A DNA stretch of 6,669 bases from an uncultured Clostridium sp. (lineage in GTDB: Bacteria > Bacillota > Clostridia > Clostridiales > Clostridiaceae): NCBI RefSeq assembly GCF_937920395.1, contig NZ_CALEVF010000279.1:1-6669 (forward strand), given 5' to 3'. Positions 5,854-6,669 of the stretch are shown one piece after another. How positions within the stretch are numbered: position 1 is the first letter of the stretch; every line of letters begins with the position of its first letter. Below the pieces are notes generated by a model. That model worked only from the letters and a program-made list of their open reading frames with translations. It did not search any database and was not told the DNA's origin. A program made the translations under genes and the position numbers.

Positions 5854-6358
5854 TTATACCACTAGTCTCAAACTTTTTAAGGTAAAAATTATAATTGTTA
5901 ATGTAAATGCCGATAGCAACGTAGTTACTACAATAATACTAGAAGTCAGAGTATCATCGTTATTCATATTTTTAGCCATTATATAACAACTTACTGTAGT
6001 TGGAGACCGTAGCATAATTACCAAAGCAATAAGCTTTTGATCACGGAATCCTAGAACCACTGCTAGTGGCAGAAATATTGCTGCTTGAAGTACTAATTTA
6101 ATAAAAGTAGCTACCAATGTTGGTTTTATTTTCGCCAATGCTTTTTTCCCTCAAATCCAGCGCCAATTGTAATTAACGCTAAAGGTGTAGCCATAACCGC
6201 TAATTTCTGTAATGTTTTATCTATTATAATAGGAAAACTAATATTTAATAAAGATGATAACATTCCAAGTAATTTTCTCGTTAAAATAATCCATAATATA
6301 AAAAAGCCATACCGAAGTACAACTTTGCTTATTTTTACTATTAAATTATTTCTATAGG
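5854..6358 (-). pseudogene. Frameshifted, 5'-truncated AEC-family (auxin efflux carrier-like) transporter
   Basis: This is the C-terminal half of an AEC-family membrane transporter, a group of about 300-320 residues that includes malate and other organic-anion permeases. The distal frame (5854-6138 and slightly beyond) reads ALAKIKPTLVATFIKL, then LGFRDQKLIALVIML, SPTTVSCYIMAKNMNNDD and a final hydrophobic segment, typical of the family C-terminus. The proximal frame (about 6148-6358) reads LLSSLLNISFPIIIDKTLQ and ATPLALITIGAGFEGKK. The two join in the family's normal order only if the reading frame moves back one base at an A6 tract (6142-6147 on the plus strand). A stop ends the proximal frame at about 6129. 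The stretch near 6265-6310 (RYGFFILW and following) does not look like a normal AEC segment, and about 150 N-terminal residues are absent; 6359-6361 is a stop in this frame. Hence a pseudogene. The TTG at 6138 has no ribosome binding site. Confidence 0.82.
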
Positions 6359-6430
6359 TTTACCAAGCTCAACATTTTTAACTATACTTGCAAATAGTCT
6401 ACATTAAGTAGGTAGTTTTATGGTAAACCT
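6356..6430 (-). repeat. 10-bp inverted repeat closing a possible three-way-junction RNA over the stop codon of the small gene
   Basis: AGGTTTACCA (6356-6365) and TGGTAAACCT (6421-6430) are exact reverse complements 55 bases apart. In the minus-strand transcript the enclosed segment has two short hairpins: CTAC/GTAG, whose right arm contains the stop codon TAG of the small gene, and ACTAT/ATAGT around TTGCAAGT. Chance pairing is possible in AT-rich DNA, and the distal arm falls in the region next to the AEC remnant. Confidence 0.3.
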
Positions 6431-6590
6431 CATCAGTTTGATGTTTTTGCTTTCTATTGTAACTTCTTCTTCCTTTTTTAGCAGGTTTAATTCCTATTCC
6501 CCGTCCTATTTCTGAAGTTATAAATTTTCTACAATTTAATTGTAAAACATTCATATCTATTGTCATTGATTTACTTTTTTTAATTTTCAT
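6399..6590 (-). CDS. 63-residue basic protein with an ArfA-like motif; candidate ribosome rescue factor
   Basis: The gene encodes 63 residues rich in Lys and Arg. The start is fixed by GGAGG (6599-6603), 8 bases before the ATG at 6590; the TTG at 6605 lies inside this site and is rejected. Residues 38-50 read KKGRRSYNRKQKH. From memory, E. coli ArfA has KKGKGSYMRKGKH, a 9 of 13 match. In ArfA this region lies in the empty mRNA channel of stalled ribosomes while the N-terminal part recruits RF2. Bacillus BrfA works similarly. The N-terminal half here (TIDMNVLQLNCRKF) is not recognisably ArfA-like, so the assignment is a hypothesis. There is no signal peptide or membrane segment. Codons 50-53 form a small hairpin, and another inverted repeat overlaps the stop, recalling the in-gene stem-loop of arfA/brfA. 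The last residues may be read-through into the decayed AEC region. That a real small gene exists here is fairly likely; its function is uncertain. Confidence 0.6.
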   Translation of the reverse strand: MKIKKSKSMTIDMNVLQLNCRKFITSEIGRGIGIKPAKKGRRSYNRKQKHQTDEVYHKTTYLM

Positions 6591-6615
6591 GTTTTTTACC
6601 TCCAATGATTTGTTG

Positions 6616-6639
6616 GTAGTGTAAATTTTTTCACACTAC
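6616..6639. promoter_or_regulatory. Dyad in the leader of the 63-residue gene
   Basis: GTAGTGT (6616-6622) and ACACTAC (6633-6639) are exact inverted repeats around a 10-base A/T-rich centre. Read on the minus strand the core is TGTGA, six bases, TTACA, one base off a Crp/Fnr-type palindrome. It lies just before the GGAGG site of the small gene, so it may be an operator or a 5' mRNA hairpin. On the plus strand T-rich sequence follows, so a rightward terminator is also possible, but no plus-strand gene precedes it. Confidence 0.4.
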
Positions 6640-6669
6640 TTGTTTGGTTTTTTCTTTATATATCAACGG

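Noticed and set aside
6591..6605. Five-codon upstream extension of the small basic protein from a TTG
   Set aside because: The extension would overlap the GGAGG ribosome binding site that clearly serves the ATG at 6590.
1..6669. CRISPR array, tRNA or rRNA genes, complete insertion sequence
   Set aside because: No regularly spaced repeats, no cloverleaf or rRNA-like segment, and no transposase or integrase could be recognised on either strand.

Overview
The window looks like the chromosome of a low-GC Firmicute, most likely a Clostridium or close relative. The DNA is strongly AT-rich, codons are AT-biased (AGA, ATA, TTA), and several genes have GGAGG-type ribosome binding sites. The proteins also have the look of clostridial families: a short YkuD L,D-transpeptidase, an RpiR regulator, a GPH sugar symporter, a YqhD/BDH-type alcohol dehydrogenase and an AEC carrier. 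The genus is an inference from protein style; there is no RNA gene in the window to confirm it.

Left half (1-3430). A strong leftward promoter at 27-55 serves a gene outside the window and carries an operator-like dyad next to it. Three intact genes then lie on the minus strand: an aldose 1-epimerase-family protein (318-1196), a small L,D-transpeptidase (1357-1743) and an RpiR-type HTH-SIS regulator (1858-2715). Their gaps of 114-160 bases contain a terminator and a perfect palindrome, so they are probably separate transcription units. The regulator is divergent from a 46-residue zinc-ribbon protein (2986-3126). The shared spacer holds one promoter for each gene, a dyad between them and three copies of a 10-base repeat. 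A good terminator follows the zinc-ribbon gene.

Centre (3433-4434). There is an intact YhdH/YhfP (AcuI-type) NADPH-dependent oxidoreductase. Its leader contains a 16-bp stem that can refold into a shorter alternative.

Right half (4560-6350) is a region of decay. It holds the C-terminal third of an iron-dependent alcohol dehydrogenase (minus strand), the C-terminal half of a GPH-family sugar symporter (plus strand) and the C-terminal part of an AEC-family transporter (minus strand) with a frameshift. All three lack their 5' parts. The first two are joined back to back near 5010-5020, and the dehydrogenase piece has clearly higher GC than its neighbours.

Right edge (6399-6590). A 63-residue basic protein with an excellent ribosome binding site contains a 13-residue stretch closely resembling the conserved motif of the ribosome rescue factor ArfA, as recalled from memory. 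Inverted repeats overlap the end of this gene. It is the most interesting candidate in the window. No CRISPR array, tRNA, rRNA or complete mobile element was found.
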